Shown piece after piece: positions 9,947 to 19,340 of a stretch of 64,000 nucleotides of DNA. Source of the DNA: Sphingomonadaceae bacterium (GTDB lineage Bacteria > Pseudomonadota > Alphaproteobacteria > Sphingomonadales > Sphingomonadaceae); contig CANHQT010000001.1 in the NCBI GenBank assembly GCA_947463325.1, positions 62,001 to 126,000 on the forward strand, in the 5' to 3' direction. Below the pieces are notes generated by a model. The model ran no database searches and had not been told where the DNA came from. It saw only the letters and a program-made list of their open reading frames with translations. Made by a program: the position numbers and the translations under genes. Position 1 is the stretch's first letter. Each line of letters begins with the position of its first letter.

Positions 9947-10501
9947 ATGGCCGCCCTGATGATAACCCTCATCGCTTGCGCGCTTGCCGCGACTGGCGGC
10001 CGGTGGTGGCAGATTGCCGCCGTTGCAGCACGGCATGGCATCGCTGGTCAGGTCTCGATACTGGCAGGTGTTGCCCTGGTCGCGCTTGCCGCCGGCTGGC
10101 TCGGCCAGACCACACATGAGGAAGTGGCGGGCCGGGGCATGATGCTGTTCCTTGCGATTGCCCTGCTGCTTGCCGGCGGGTCTGCGCTATGGCCTGTGCG
10201 GCCCCTACACCCAAAGTTGGAGGCTTCGGTGCGGGGGCCGGTTAGCGGCTTCGTCATCGCGCTTGCGGCACTGATCAGTGATAGCGGGCCGTTCATCATC
10301 TTGGCCGCTGCGGCTTGGACCGGAGAATGGATGCTAGCCGCCGCTGGAGGCGCAGCCGGTCTTGCGGCGGCAGCGGTGGCCGCCTTCATGCTGCCAGCCA
10401 ATTCCATGAGCGACTGGATCACCGGTGCCCGGCGGACTGCAGGGGCATTGTTCCTGATCGTCGGTGCCGTGACAGCGCTGGCCGCTCTCGGCTTGCTTTG
10501 A
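9947..10501 (+). CDS. Hypothetical membrane protein, degenerate TMEM165/GDT1-like
   Basis: Multiple hydrophobic helices; ALAATGGRWWQIAAVAARHG aligns by eye with ALAEIGDKTMLLAILLACRFG of the adjacent GDT1 protein. Confidence 0.6.
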   Translation: MAALMITLIACALAATGGRWWQIAAVAARHGIAGQVSILAGVALVALAAGWLGQTTHEEVAGRGMMLFLAIALLLAGGSALWPVRPLHPKLEASVRGPVSGFVIALAALISDSGPFIILAAAAWTGEWMLAAAGGAAGLAAAAVAAFMLPANSMSDWITGARRTAGALFLIVGAVTALAALGLL

Positions 10502-10564
10502 ATTGCCCGAACGCAAGGGCTGACTTCAACTTGACCATTTGGCTGCAGCCAGCCTAGGGCCACG

Positions 10565-10735
10565 TCACTCACCACCGGGGAGTAGCCAGCGGCGCCGGGC
10601 CATGGGCTCAGGCGTCGGGGCCGCATCAACATGCTTGGCCGAAAGGTCATGGTGCGGCCGGGACAGCGTTATGCGCGCCTGTCCAAGGCAAGACCGCTGA
10701 TGATGGGCCTTTCCGCCACGCCGGGCGGGAAAGGC
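10565..10735 (+). promoter_or_regulatory. yybP-ykoY-like manganese riboswitch
   Basis: GGGGAGTAGCC (10577-10587), ATCAACATGC (10625-10634) with a GGCCGAAAGGTC hairpin, and CAAGGCAAGACC (10684-10695), in the canonical order; followed by a TMEM165/GDT1 gene. Hairpin gcctttccgcc/gggcgggaaaggc follows. Confidence 0.8.
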
Positions 10736-10779
10736 GCATTGTCGTTGCGCGTCAATTCCGCCCGGCCGGACCGAAACCC

Positions 10780-11355
10780 ATGGATGCCTTTCTTTCTTCC
10801 ACCCTGATCGTTGCGCTTGCCGAAATCGGCGACAAGACCATGCTGCTTGCCATCCTGCTTGCATGCCGCTTCGGCAAACCGCTGCAGATTGTAGCCGGCA
10901 TCCTGGTCGCAACCATTGCCAATCACCTGCTCGCCGCCGCCGCCGGAGTGTGGCTGGCCGACACGATAGAGACATATTGGTTCCAGATCGCCGTCGCAGT
11001 CGGTTTCATCGTCATGGCTGCCTGGACGCTGATCCCCGACAAAATTGACCAGGACGAGTCCGGCACCGCCTATGCCGGTGGCAGCGCATTTCTGGTGACG
11101 CTGGTCGCTTTCTTCATCGCAGAGATGGGGGACAAGACGCAGGTGGCCACTGTTGCATTGGGCGCGCAGCATCAATCGCTGCTGTGGGTCACGCTCGGCA
11201 CCACGCTGGGCATGATGATCGCCAATGTGCCCGCGGTGTTCCTGGGCGATCGGATCACGCAGATGCTGCCGATGCCCGTCATCCGCATCGCGGCGGCGTC
11301 GGTATTGGCATTGACCGGCATTTGGGCACTGTGGCTGGCACTCTCGGCAGGCTGA
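10780..11355 (+). CDS. TMEM165/GDT1 (UPF0016) family transporter, probable Mn2+ exporter
   Basis: Two signature motifs: ALAEIGDKTMLLAILLACRFGKP and FFIAEMGDKTQVATVALGAQ. Confidence 0.93.
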   Translation: MDAFLSSTLIVALAEIGDKTMLLAILLACRFGKPLQIVAGILVATIANHLLAAAAGVWLADTIETYWFQIAVAVGFIVMAAWTLIPDKIDQDESGTAYAGGSAFLVTLVAFFIAEMGDKTQVATVALGAQHQSLLWVTLGTTLGMMIANVPAVFLGDRITQMLPMPVIRIAAASVLALTGIWALWLALSAG

Positions 11356-11406
11356 AGAACAAAAAAATAGGAACCGCGCCATGCATCCCCATGATAGCAG
11401 GCAACG

Positions 11407-12999
11407 ATGCGTGCCTTTGCTGAGCTCATTGACCGGCTGATCTACACATCGAGCCGCAACGCCAAGCTGCGGCTGATCGGCGATTATCTGCGCGCCACCC
11501 CTGACCCCGATCGTGGCTGGGCGCTCGCGGCGCTGACCGGGACAGTCGACCTGCCGGCGATCAAACCTGCGGTCATCCGCGCCATGATCGAGGAGCGCAT
11601 TGACCCTGTCCTTTACCGCATGAGCCGCGACTATGTCGGCGATACGGCGGAAACAGTGGCGCTGCTGTGGCCCGATAGCGGGAAGGAATATGGGGACATC
11701 GGGCTTGCCGAAGCGATCGCACGGATGGAGAGCGCCAAGCGCGGCGAGGGTGCAGCCCTGCTCGCCACGATGCTCGACCAGCTACCCTCCGACTCCCGCT
11801 ATGCGCTGATCAAACTGGCCAGCGGTGCCATGCGCGTCGGCGTATCAGGCAGGATGGCGCGCACCGCCTTCGCAGAGGCCTTTGGGCGCGATCTCGATGC
11901 AGTCGAAGAAGTCTGGCACGCACTTCGACCGCCCTATGCCGAGCTGTTTGCGTGGGCCGAAGACCGCGGAGAGCTGCCGGACCTTGCCAACCTGCCATTA
12001 TTCCGCCCGTTCATGCTCGCCCATCCGCTCGAGGAGGATGCGACGCCAGACCTCGGCGAATTCGCCGCCGAGTGGAAGTGGGATGGAATTCGCATCCAAT
12101 TGGTGCGGCGCGGCGATGAAGTCAGGCTGTTCAGTCGCGGTGGCGACGACATCACTGCCGCTTTCCCAGAGGTCGCCGCCGATTTCGCTGTAGAGGCCGT
12201 GCTTGACGGCGAATTGCTGGTGCGCGGCAGCGTGCAAGGCGGCGAAAAGGGCGGTGCAGCAAGTTTCAATGCTCTGCAGCAAAGATTGGGTCGCAAGACG
12301 GTGAGTGCTGCGATGCTGCGCGACGCGCCGGCGTTTGTCCGCCTCTACGACGCACTCGACATCACCGGAGAGGATCTGCGCCCGCTGCCGTGGAGCGAGC
12401 GACGTGAGCGGCTCGAAGCGCTGATGCCGCAACTCGATGCACAAAGGTTCGATCTGTCGGCGCTGATAGACGCCAAGGATTTCGCTGAACTGGCATTGCT
12501 CCGCGCTCAGGCCCGCGACACGGCGATCGAAGGCCTGATGCTTAAGCGCCGCGATGCCCCGTATGTCGGGGGCAGACGAGTCGGCCTTTGGTACAAGTGG
12601 AAACGCGATCCGCTGACCGCCGATTGCGTACTGATGTATGCCCAGCGCGGCAGTGGCAAGCGCTCCTCCTTCTATTCGGACTATACCTTTGGCTGCTGGA
12701 CCGCTGACCCTGCCGAGGGGGGCCAATTGCTTCCGGTCGGCAAGGCCTATTCCGGGTTCACCGATGAAGAACTACGGTGGATCGACAAATTTGTGCGCGC
12801 ATCGACTGTGGCGCGCTTCGGCCCGGTCCGCGAAGTGGAAAAGACGCTGGTGTTCGAAGTGGCTTTCGATTCGCTGCACCGATCGAGCCGGCACAAGTCC
12901 GGCCTCGCCATGCGCTTTCCCCGCATATCCCGCATCCGGCGCGACAAGCCTGCCAGCGAAGCAGACCATATCGCGACACTGGCAGCCATGGCGGATTGA
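11407..12999 (+). CDS. ATP-dependent DNA ligase (cisplatin/ligase-associated DNA damage response type)
   Basis: EWKWDGIRIQLVRRG nucleotidyl-lysine motif, DGELLVRG, EGLMLKRRDAPYVGGRRVGLWYKWKRDP. Confidence 0.95.
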   Translation: MRAFAELIDRLIYTSSRNAKLRLIGDYLRATPDPDRGWALAALTGTVDLPAIKPAVIRAMIEERIDPVLYRMSRDYVGDTAETVALLWPDSGKEYGDIGLAEAIARMESAKRGEGAALLATMLDQLPSDSRYALIKLASGAMRVGVSGRMARTAFAEAFGRDLDAVEEVWHALRPPYAELFAWAEDRGELPDLANLPLFRPFMLAHPLEEDATPDLGEFAAEWKWDGIRIQLVRRGDEVRLFSRGGDDITAAFPEVAADFAVEAVLDGELLVRGSVQGGEKGGAASFNALQQRLGRKTVSAAMLRDAPAFVRLYDALDITGEDLRPLPWSERRERLEALMPQLDAQRFDLSALIDAKDFAELALLRAQARDTAIEGLMLKRRDAPYVGGRRVGLWYKWKRDPLTADCVLMYAQRGSGKRSSFYSDYTFGCWTADPAEGGQLLPVGKAYSGFTDEELRWIDKFVRASTVARFGPVREVEKTLVFEVAFDSLHRSSRHKSGLAMRFPRISRIRRDKPASEADHIATLAAMAD

Positions 13000-13103
13000 T
13001 CCGCACCACGACGCTGCTTTGACGACAGTCATGGAACAGACAGGAAAACTGCGTTAGCGTCGTCTCCGGCCAGATCATCCGGACCAGAAACAGGGGAAAA
13101 AGC

Positions 13104-13964
13104 ATGAAGGCAATTGCAGCGAAGCTCGCGATCGGGGTCGCGATCCTGGCGGTTTCGATGCCGGCGAGCGCGCAAAACCGCGCGCGGACTGCGCCTCCTC
13201 CGACCATCGCGATCGGCCAGACCGTTGAAGGAGAGATTGGCGCGCCGACTGGCGCATGCCCGGCGCCCGACCCGCGCATTCGCGCCTATCGCTTCACCGT
13301 GCCCAACAACAGCCGCATCGAAATCGTGATGCGCGCGGACGATTTCGACACTCTGGTCGAACTCGGCCAGATGGACGGATGCACCTTCAATTCGCTCGGC
13401 TCCAACGATGATGGTTCCGGACCCGAAGATGGCCTCAACAGCCGCCTGATCGCCAACCTGACCGAAGGCGGCGAGTATGTGATCCATGCCAAGTCACTCG
13501 GCGAGGACGGCACAGGCAAGTTCAGCCTGTCGCTCAACACCCTGCCCCCGCCACCGGCAGAACCGGCGCCGGTGCCGATCGCGATCGGAGAAACAAGGGA
13601 AGGCACACTCGACGCGCAGGATGCGGTGATCGACGAAGGCTATGGCGATACAATCATTGTCGATTCGGCACGCCCCTATGAATTCTACAGTTTCAGCGGG
13701 CGCGCGGGCCAGGAATATGAAATCACCATGGTGTCCGACGAATTCGACAGCTTCCTCGAAATCGGCACGATGAGCCCGCTGGGCTTCAGCATCGCCGACA
13801 GCAATGATGATGGTGCCGGCGAGGATGACGGGCTCAACAGCCGCCTGCGCGTGCTTTTCCGCCGTGATGGCGAGATGGTGGTTCGGGTCAGCCCACTCAG
13901 TGCAGCAACCGGAGCCTTTAAACTGACCGTGGCTGAGGCACAGCCTGAGGCTGCCAACGACTGA
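13104..13964 (+). CDS. Secreted protein with two PPC-like domains
   Basis: Signal peptide ending ASAQ; duplicated domain with (I/L)GSNDDGSGPEDGLNSRL and ADSNDDGAGEDDGLNSRL. Confidence 0.7.
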   Translation: MKAIAAKLAIGVAILAVSMPASAQNRARTAPPPTIAIGQTVEGEIGAPTGACPAPDPRIRAYRFTVPNNSRIEIVMRADDFDTLVELGQMDGCTFNSLGSNDDGSGPEDGLNSRLIANLTEGGEYVIHAKSLGEDGTGKFSLSLNTLPPPPAEPAPVPIAIGETREGTLDAQDAVIDEGYGDTIIVDSARPYEFYSFSGRAGQEYEITMVSDEFDSFLEIGTMSPLGFSIADSNDDGAGEDDGLNSRLRVLFRRDGEMVVRVSPLSAATGAFKLTVAEAQPEAAND

Positions 13965-13986
13965 GCACATCCCCAGTCGGGCAAGC

Positions 13987-14025
13987 AAAAGGGCCCGGGA
14001 GCGCAAGACTCCCGGGCCCTTTTTA
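13987..14025. terminator. Bidirectional rho-independent terminator between convergent genes
   Basis: 11-bp perfect stem GGGCCCGGGAG-CGCAAGA-CTCCCGGGCCC flanked by AAAA and TTTTT. Confidence 0.9.
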
Positions 14026-14045
14026 CGGGAATGTCCGGTGAAGGA

Positions 14046-14861
14046 TTATTCCCCCGCGAGATTGACCGCAGAATATTTTCCGCGATCGTCGACCTCGATA
14101 TCGAAGGCAACCCGGTCGCCTTCATTCAGGCTGTGCATCCCGGCGCGCTCGACAGCGCTGATGTGCACGAAACAGTCGGCACCGCCATCGTCGCGCTTGA
14201 TGAAACCAAAGCCCTTCGAGCTGTTGAAGAACTTGACCTCGCCCGACGCACGCTCACCGGTCAGCTGCCGGCGCGCACGTTGCGGCCGCTCAGCCGGAGC
14301 ATCGACGGCGAGATGTTCGCCGGTGATCTTCAGCTCGGTCGCGGAAATGCGGCCATTGCGGTCAACCAAGGTGAAGGCGAGAGTCTGCCCGGAAGCAAGC
14401 CCTTCGAGGCCGGCCTGTTCGACCGCACTGATGTGAACGAACACATCTTCTTCGCCGTCATCACGAGCGACGAAGCCGAAGCCCTTGTCCCGGTTGAAGA
14501 ATTTGACGACGCCAGTGCCTTCGCCAACCACCTGGGCCGGCATCTGCGGGCGCGGTCCGCGGTTGAAACCACCGCCGCCGCCGCCACGATCGCCGCCGCC
14601 GAAACCGCCACCAGGACGTCCGCCGCCACCATAGCCGCCGGCACCACCACCGCCGCCGCCAAAGCCGCCGCGGTCACGATCGCCGAAGCCACCGCCAGAC
14701 CGTCCACCACCGAAATCGCCGCCGCCAAAGCCGCCGCCGCGCGGAGCATCGCCGAAGCCGCCACCGCCGCCGTAGAAGTCACCGCCACCGAAATCGTCGC
14801 GCTTACCGCCCCGACGATGACCACTTTTGCCGCCACCGCGGCGTTCCCTGTCAAAACTCAT
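14046..14861 (-). CDS. Cold-shock domain protein: Gly-rich N-terminus plus two CSDs
   Basis: MSFDRERRGGGKSGHRRGGK...; two CSDs GTGVVKFFNRDKGFGFVARDDGEEDVFVHISAV and ASGEVKFFNSSKGFGFIKRDDGGADCFVHISAV. Confidence 0.93.
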   Translation of the reverse strand: MSFDRERRGGGKSGHRRGGKRDDFGGGDFYGGGGGFGDAPRGGGFGGGDFGGGRSGGGFGDRDRGGFGGGGGGAGGYGGGGRPGGGFGGGDRGGGGGGFNRGPRPQMPAQVVGEGTGVVKFFNRDKGFGFVARDDGEEDVFVHISAVEQAGLEGLASGQTLAFTLVDRNGRISATELKITGEHLAVDAPAERPQRARRQLTGERASGEVKFFNSSKGFGFIKRDDGGADCFVHISAVERAGMHSLNEGDRVAFDIEVDDRGKYSAVNLAGE

Positions 14862-15110
14862 GCGCCAACCAATACTCGAATTGTCCGTCCTGCCCAACTG
14901 GTCAACCACCCCGAACGGACGGGTTTGCGGCGCCACGAATCCGGAAAAGACGTTTTCCGGTCGGGCGCAACATATCGCAAATCCGCGATTGTGCGAAGGA
15001 AAATTGCATGCTGCCCAGCTGGCCAGAAGGCGCGGCAAAGCTGCACTGTTCTTGCGTGTCAGAATTCCCGCCATTGAGGGGCGGGGCTTTGTGGCCTAAG
15101 GCCTTGCCTC

Positions 15111-15731
15111 ATGACTGTGTATTTCCATGAAGAAGATCTGCCTGAAGGCGTTCTTTCCGGCGATGGCGCGCTCGCCATCGATACCGAAACGATGGGGCTG
15201 CAACCCGGCCGTGATCGGCTTTGCATTGTCCAGATCAGCGACGGCGGACCAGATCAACATCTCGTGCGATTTGCTCCGGATAGCGACTATGCCGCGCCAC
15301 GGTTGCGCGCAATATTGGCCGACCGCAATCGCCTCAAAATCTATCATTTCGCCCGTTTCGATCTGGCCGTCATGGAACGCTATCTGGGGGTCGAGGCCGG
15401 CCCGGTTTATTGCACCAAAATCGCGTCACGGCTGACGCGCACGTACGCCGACAGGCACGGCCTGAAGGAATTGGTGCGAGAGCTGCTGGGACAGGAGTTG
15501 TCCAAGGTGCAGCAGTCGAGCGACTGGGGGGCGCCTGAGATTAACGAGGCGCAGCGCGATTATGCGGCCAGCGACGTCCGCTTCCTCCATCAGCTCAAGG
15601 CCGCATTCGACATCCGCCTCGAACGCGAAGGCCGGATGGCAATGGCGCAGGCCTGTTTCGATTTCCTGCCGGTGCGCGCGCGGCTCGACCTCGCGGGCTG
15701 GCCCGAAACCGACATTTTCGCACACAGCTGA
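15111..15731 (+). CDS. Ribonuclease D (3'-5' exonuclease DEDD family)
   Basis: AIDTETMGLQPGRDRLCIVQI, YHFARFDLAVME, QRDYAASDVRFLHQL. Confidence 0.92.
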   Translation: MTVYFHEEDLPEGVLSGDGALAIDTETMGLQPGRDRLCIVQISDGGPDQHLVRFAPDSDYAAPRLRAILADRNRLKIYHFARFDLAVMERYLGVEAGPVYCTKIASRLTRTYADRHGLKELVRELLGQELSKVQQSSDWGAPEINEAQRDYAASDVRFLHQLKAAFDIRLEREGRMAMAQACFDFLPVRARLDLAGWPETDIFAHS

Positions 15732-15742
15732 AAGAGTCGCGC

Positions 15743-16381
15743 ATGTCCGTTCAGGCCGATGTCGAACGCAGCCGTCGCCGGCACTGGGCGGCCGCCGGAG
15801 GATCGCACGACCGGGTGGTGCGGGTGCTGCAACTCGGCCTTCCCGCGGCTGTCGGCGCGCTTGCGGCTGTGCTTCTGTTCGCGCCGTTCAGCCAGAGCAG
15901 CGAGATCGGCTTCCTGCTCGCCAAAGATTCCATTGATGTCGCCCCGCAGCGCATGCGCGTGGAAGCGGCACGTTATACCGGCAGCGACAGCCAGGGCCGC
16001 CCGTTCAGCCTGACTGCGGCCAGCGCCGTTCAGCGGAGTGCCGCAGATCCCGTGGTGCGCCTCAACAACCTGTCGGCAATGATCATCCTCGATGAAGGGC
16101 CGGCCACGCTCAATGCCGAGGCAGGGCGGTACGACCCCTCCGCCGAGCGGGTCACTGTCGATGGCCCGCTGCGCTTTGTCGCTGCTGACGGTTACAGCAT
16201 CGAAACCGGCGATGTCGGAATCGACCTCAAGGCGCGAACGCTGGCCAGCAACCGTGCGGTGAGTGGACGCTTGCCGATCGGAAGTTTCTCCGCCAACCGG
16301 CTGCGAGCCGATCTGGCGGAGCGCACAGTCACACTTTCAGGCAACGCGCGCCTCAGGATCGAACAAGGAGTTGTGCGATGA
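15743..16381 (+). CDS. lptC: LPS export ABC transporter periplasmic protein LptC
   Basis: N-terminal TM helix; PFSLTAASAVQRSAADPVVRLNNLSAMIILDEGPATLNAEAGRYDPSAERVTVDGPLRF; located directly before lptA-lptB. Confidence 0.88.
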   Translation: MSVQADVERSRRRHWAAAGGSHDRVVRVLQLGLPAAVGALAAVLLFAPFSQSSEIGFLLAKDSIDVAPQRMRVEAARYTGSDSQGRPFSLTAASAVQRSAADPVVRLNNLSAMIILDEGPATLNAEAGRYDPSAERVTVDGPLRFVAADGYSIETGDVGIDLKARTLASNRAVSGRLPIGSFSANRLRADLAERTVTLSGNARLRIEQGVVR

Positions 16382-16959
16382 TCGCAGCGACACAGCGCGG
16401 CAGGATGCTGCAAGGCCTGAGTGCCATTGGGGGCTTTGCCGTCACTGCGGCCGTGCTGGCGGCCAGCGGTCTGATGCCCGCCGCGCAGGCGCAAGATCTC
16501 ATCAACCACAACAGCAACGCGCCGGTCGAATTCGCCGCCGACTCCATAGAGGTGCAATCGCGGGCCGACCGCGTGGTGGTGGCAGGCAATGTCGTCGTGC
16601 AGCAGGCGGGCCTGACATTGACCGCGGCGCGGCTTACTGTGGCGTACAGCGATGCCAATGGCGTTGACGTCAACCGGCTTGATGCGCTGGGTGGCGTTAC
16701 CGTCACCAAAGGCGGGGATCGCGCCCGCGGCGACAGCGCTATTTACGATCTCGATCGACGGCTGATCACGATGCTCGGCAATGTCGAACTGACCCAGGGA
16801 GCCAACCGGCTGAGCGGGAACCGCCTGGTGATCGATCTCGCCAGTGGTCGTGCCAGTGTTGACGGGCGGGCAGGTGCCGCATCGCCTTCGGCGCCAGGTG
16901 CCGCCACGGATTCGCAAGGGCGGGTGACCGGTCGTTTCGCTGTGCCGGAACGCAACTGA
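16378..16959 (+). CDS. lptA: LPS transport periplasmic protein LptA (OstA-like)
   Basis: NAPVEFAADSIEVQSRADRVVVAGNVVVQQAGLTLTAARLTVAY; gene context. Confidence 0.9.
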   Translation: MIAATQRGRMLQGLSAIGGFAVTAAVLAASGLMPAAQAQDLINHNSNAPVEFAADSIEVQSRADRVVVAGNVVVQQAGLTLTAARLTVAYSDANGVDVNRLDALGGVTVTKGGDRARGDSAIYDLDRRLITMLGNVELTQGANRLSGNRLVIDLASGRASVDGRAGAASPSAPGAATDSQGRVTGRFAVPERN

Positions 16960-17058
16960 GCCCGTCAATCCTGCCGATCATCGATACGCAGGGTTGATTT
17001 CCATGCAATTATCCTGCCAGACTTTGAGCGTGTAGCGCAGCCATCGCCGAAGCGGCTG

Positions 17059-17862
17059 ATGAGCGCGCTTGGACGGGACCTTATGTTGACCGAAACCATC
17101 CTTGCCTCTGAACCCACGGAGAGTGTCGATGGCGCTATCGCGCGCGGCCTTTCGGTCGTCAGCCTCGCCAAAAGCTATGACCGGCGAAGCGTGCTTTCTG
17201 ACGTCTCTCTCTCAGTCGCGCGTGGTGAGGTAGTCGGCCTGCTCGGGCCCAATGGCGCGGGAAAAACCACCTGCTTCTATTCGGTCATGGGACTGGTGAA
17301 GCCCGATTCGGGTCGCATCATGCTCGACGGGTCGGACATTACGCCGCTTCCGATGTACCGGCGCGCCATTCTGGGCCTCGGCTATCTGCCGCAGGAAACC
17401 TCCATCTTCCGGGGCATGACGGTCGAACAGAATATCAGTGCTGTGCTCGAACTGGTCGAACCAGACCAGGACGCACGGCGTGCACGATTGGAACAACTGC
17501 TCGACGAGTTCGGTCTGGCCCGGCTGCGGTCTTCACCGGCGATGGCCCTGTCCGGTGGTGAACGGCGGCGCTGCGAGATCGCCCGGGCCCTTGCTGCCAA
17601 CCCCTCGATCATGCTGCTCGATGAGCCTTTCGCGGGCATCGATCCCATTTCCATCGCCGACATCCGCGATCTGGTAAAGGAACTGAAGACGCGCGACATT
17701 GGCGTGCTCATCACTGACCACAATGTCCGCGAAACCCTCGATATCGTCGACCGCGCCTGCATCATCTACGATGGCCGTGTGCTGTTTTCCGGATCACCGG
17801 CGGAACTGGTGGCAGACCCCGAAGTTCGCCGTCTTTACCTTGGCGAAGGATTCTCGCTTTAG
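17059..17862 (+). CDS. lptB: LPS export ABC transporter ATP-binding protein LptB
   Basis: GLLGPNGAGKTTCFYSVMGLV, GYLPQETSIFRGMTVEQN, LSGGERRRCEIARALA, LITDHNVRETLDI. True start may be 17083. Confidence 0.96.
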   Translation: MSALGRDLMLTETILASEPTESVDGAIARGLSVVSLAKSYDRRSVLSDVSLSVARGEVVGLLGPNGAGKTTCFYSVMGLVKPDSGRIMLDGSDITPLPMYRRAILGLGYLPQETSIFRGMTVEQNISAVLELVEPDQDARRARLEQLLDEFGLARLRSSPAMALSGGERRRCEIARALAANPSIMLLDEPFAGIDPISIADIRDLVKELKTRDIGVLITDHNVRETLDIVDRACIIYDGRVLFSGSPAELVADPEVRRLYLGEGFSL

Positions 17863-17877
17863 AGAGCGAACCCGGCC

Positions 17878-19332
17878 ATGGCGCTCGCTCCCCGCCTCGA
17901 CCTCAGGCAATCGCAATCGCTGGTAATGACGCCGCAGCTGCAGCAGGCGATCCGCCTGCTTGCACTGTCGAACCTTGAACTCGAAGCCGCGATTGCGGAG
18001 GAAATGGCCAACAACCCGCTGCTGGCCGATGCAGGCGAAGGCAGCGAAGCCGCGGCTCCGCTCACGTCAGATGCCGCAACATCGACAGACCAATTGCTCG
18101 AAGCCGGGGTCAGTGCGGCGGCCGATACGCTCGATGTCGACCTGGCAGCCGATACTTTTCACCATGATTCGGGCAGCGACGCGCTGTGGGAAGGCGCCAG
18201 TTCGGGCAGCGGTGACGGCGAGGGGTTCGATTTCGACAGCGTCGGCGGGCAGGCCCTGTCGCTGCGCGATCACCTGCTGGCGCAGGCAGGCGAAACTCTC
18301 GGCGGGCCGGCGCTTGGCATCGCTACCGCATTGATCGAGTCGATCGATGAGGCAGGCTATTGCGACGCCGACCTCACGGACCTTGCCATGCGCCTCGGCG
18401 TCGCGCGCGCACGGGTCGAGGATGTGCTGCACGTTATCCAGACATTCGATCCCACTGGCGTCGGCGCACGCGATCTGGCCGAATGCCTCGCCCTGCAGGC
18501 GAAGGAAGTCGACCGTTACGACCCCTGCATGGCGCGGCTCATCGACAATCTCGACCTGCTGGCAAAGGGCCAGGTGGCGCAACTAAAGCGTCTATGCGGG
18601 GTCGATGACGAGGATTTGGCGGACATGATCCGCGAACTGCGCGGCTATGATCCAAAACCCGGCCTGCGCTTCGCCCGAGACGAGGCAACGCCTGTCGTGC
18701 CCGATGTGTTTGTGCGACGAACCGTGAGCGGATGGTCCGTCGAAATCAACAGCGCCACCCTTCCCCGTTTGCTCGTCAACCGTCGCTACTATGCCGAACT
18801 GTCGGCCGGTGCAGGCAAGGGGCCTGGCAAGGCTTGGCTGCAGGAACGGCTGGCCAGCGCCAACTGGCTGGTCAAGGCGCTGGACCAGAGGCAGCAGACG
18901 ATCATCAAGGTGACGCAGGAAATTGTGCGCCAGCAGGAAGGCTATTTCCTCTATGGTGTCGGCGCGCTGCGCCCGCTGACGCTGCGGCAGGTGGCAGACG
19001 CAATCAGCATGCACGAATCAACGGTGAGCCGGGTCACCAGCAACAAATATGTTCACTCGCCCCGCGGCCTCAACGAACTCAAATATTTCTTCTCCAGTGG
19101 CGTAATGGGATCGGACGGCGAAGGCGGCATGTCTGCCGAGGCAGTGAAAAGCCGCATCCGCGCGCTGATCGAAGCCGAGGATCCCAAAGCGATCCTGTCC
19201 GACGACACGTTGGTCGAGATGCTTGGCAAAGAAGGGTGCGAGATCGCCCGGCGCACAGTCGCCAAATATCGTGAGGCCATGGGCATCGGTTCGAGCGTTC
19301 AGCGCCGCCGCGCCAAGGCAATCGGAATGTGA
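17878..19332 (+). CDS. rpoN: RNA polymerase sigma-54 factor
   Basis: LRQSQSLVMTPQLQQAIRLLALSNLELEAAI and the RpoN box RRTVAKYREAMGI near the C-terminus. Confidence 0.98.
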   Translation: MALAPRLDLRQSQSLVMTPQLQQAIRLLALSNLELEAAIAEEMANNPLLADAGEGSEAAAPLTSDAATSTDQLLEAGVSAAADTLDVDLAADTFHHDSGSDALWEGASSGSGDGEGFDFDSVGGQALSLRDHLLAQAGETLGGPALGIATALIESIDEAGYCDADLTDLAMRLGVARARVEDVLHVIQTFDPTGVGARDLAECLALQAKEVDRYDPCMARLIDNLDLLAKGQVAQLKRLCGVDDEDLADMIRELRGYDPKPGLRFARDEATPVVPDVFVRRTVSGWSVEINSATLPRLLVNRRYYAELSAGAGKGPGKAWLQERLASANWLVKALDQRQQTIIKVTQEIVRQQEGYFLYGVGALRPLTLRQVADAISMHESTVSRVTSNKYVHSPRGLNELKYFFSSGVMGSDGEGGMSAEAVKSRIRALIEAEDPKAILSDDTLVEMLGKEGCEIARRTVAKYREAMGIGSSVQRRRAKAIGM

Positions 19333-19340
19333 GGGGTGGA

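Noticed and set aside
14550-14860. Repetitive GCC/ACC-rich tract resembling a tandem-repeat or CRISPR-like array
   Set aside because: It is the codon-level repeat of the Gly-rich N-terminus of the cold-shock protein; no spacer structure.
14031-15077. 348-aa plus-strand Ala/Thr-rich ORF
   Set aside because: Antisense shadow of the Gly-rich dual-CSD cold-shock gene.
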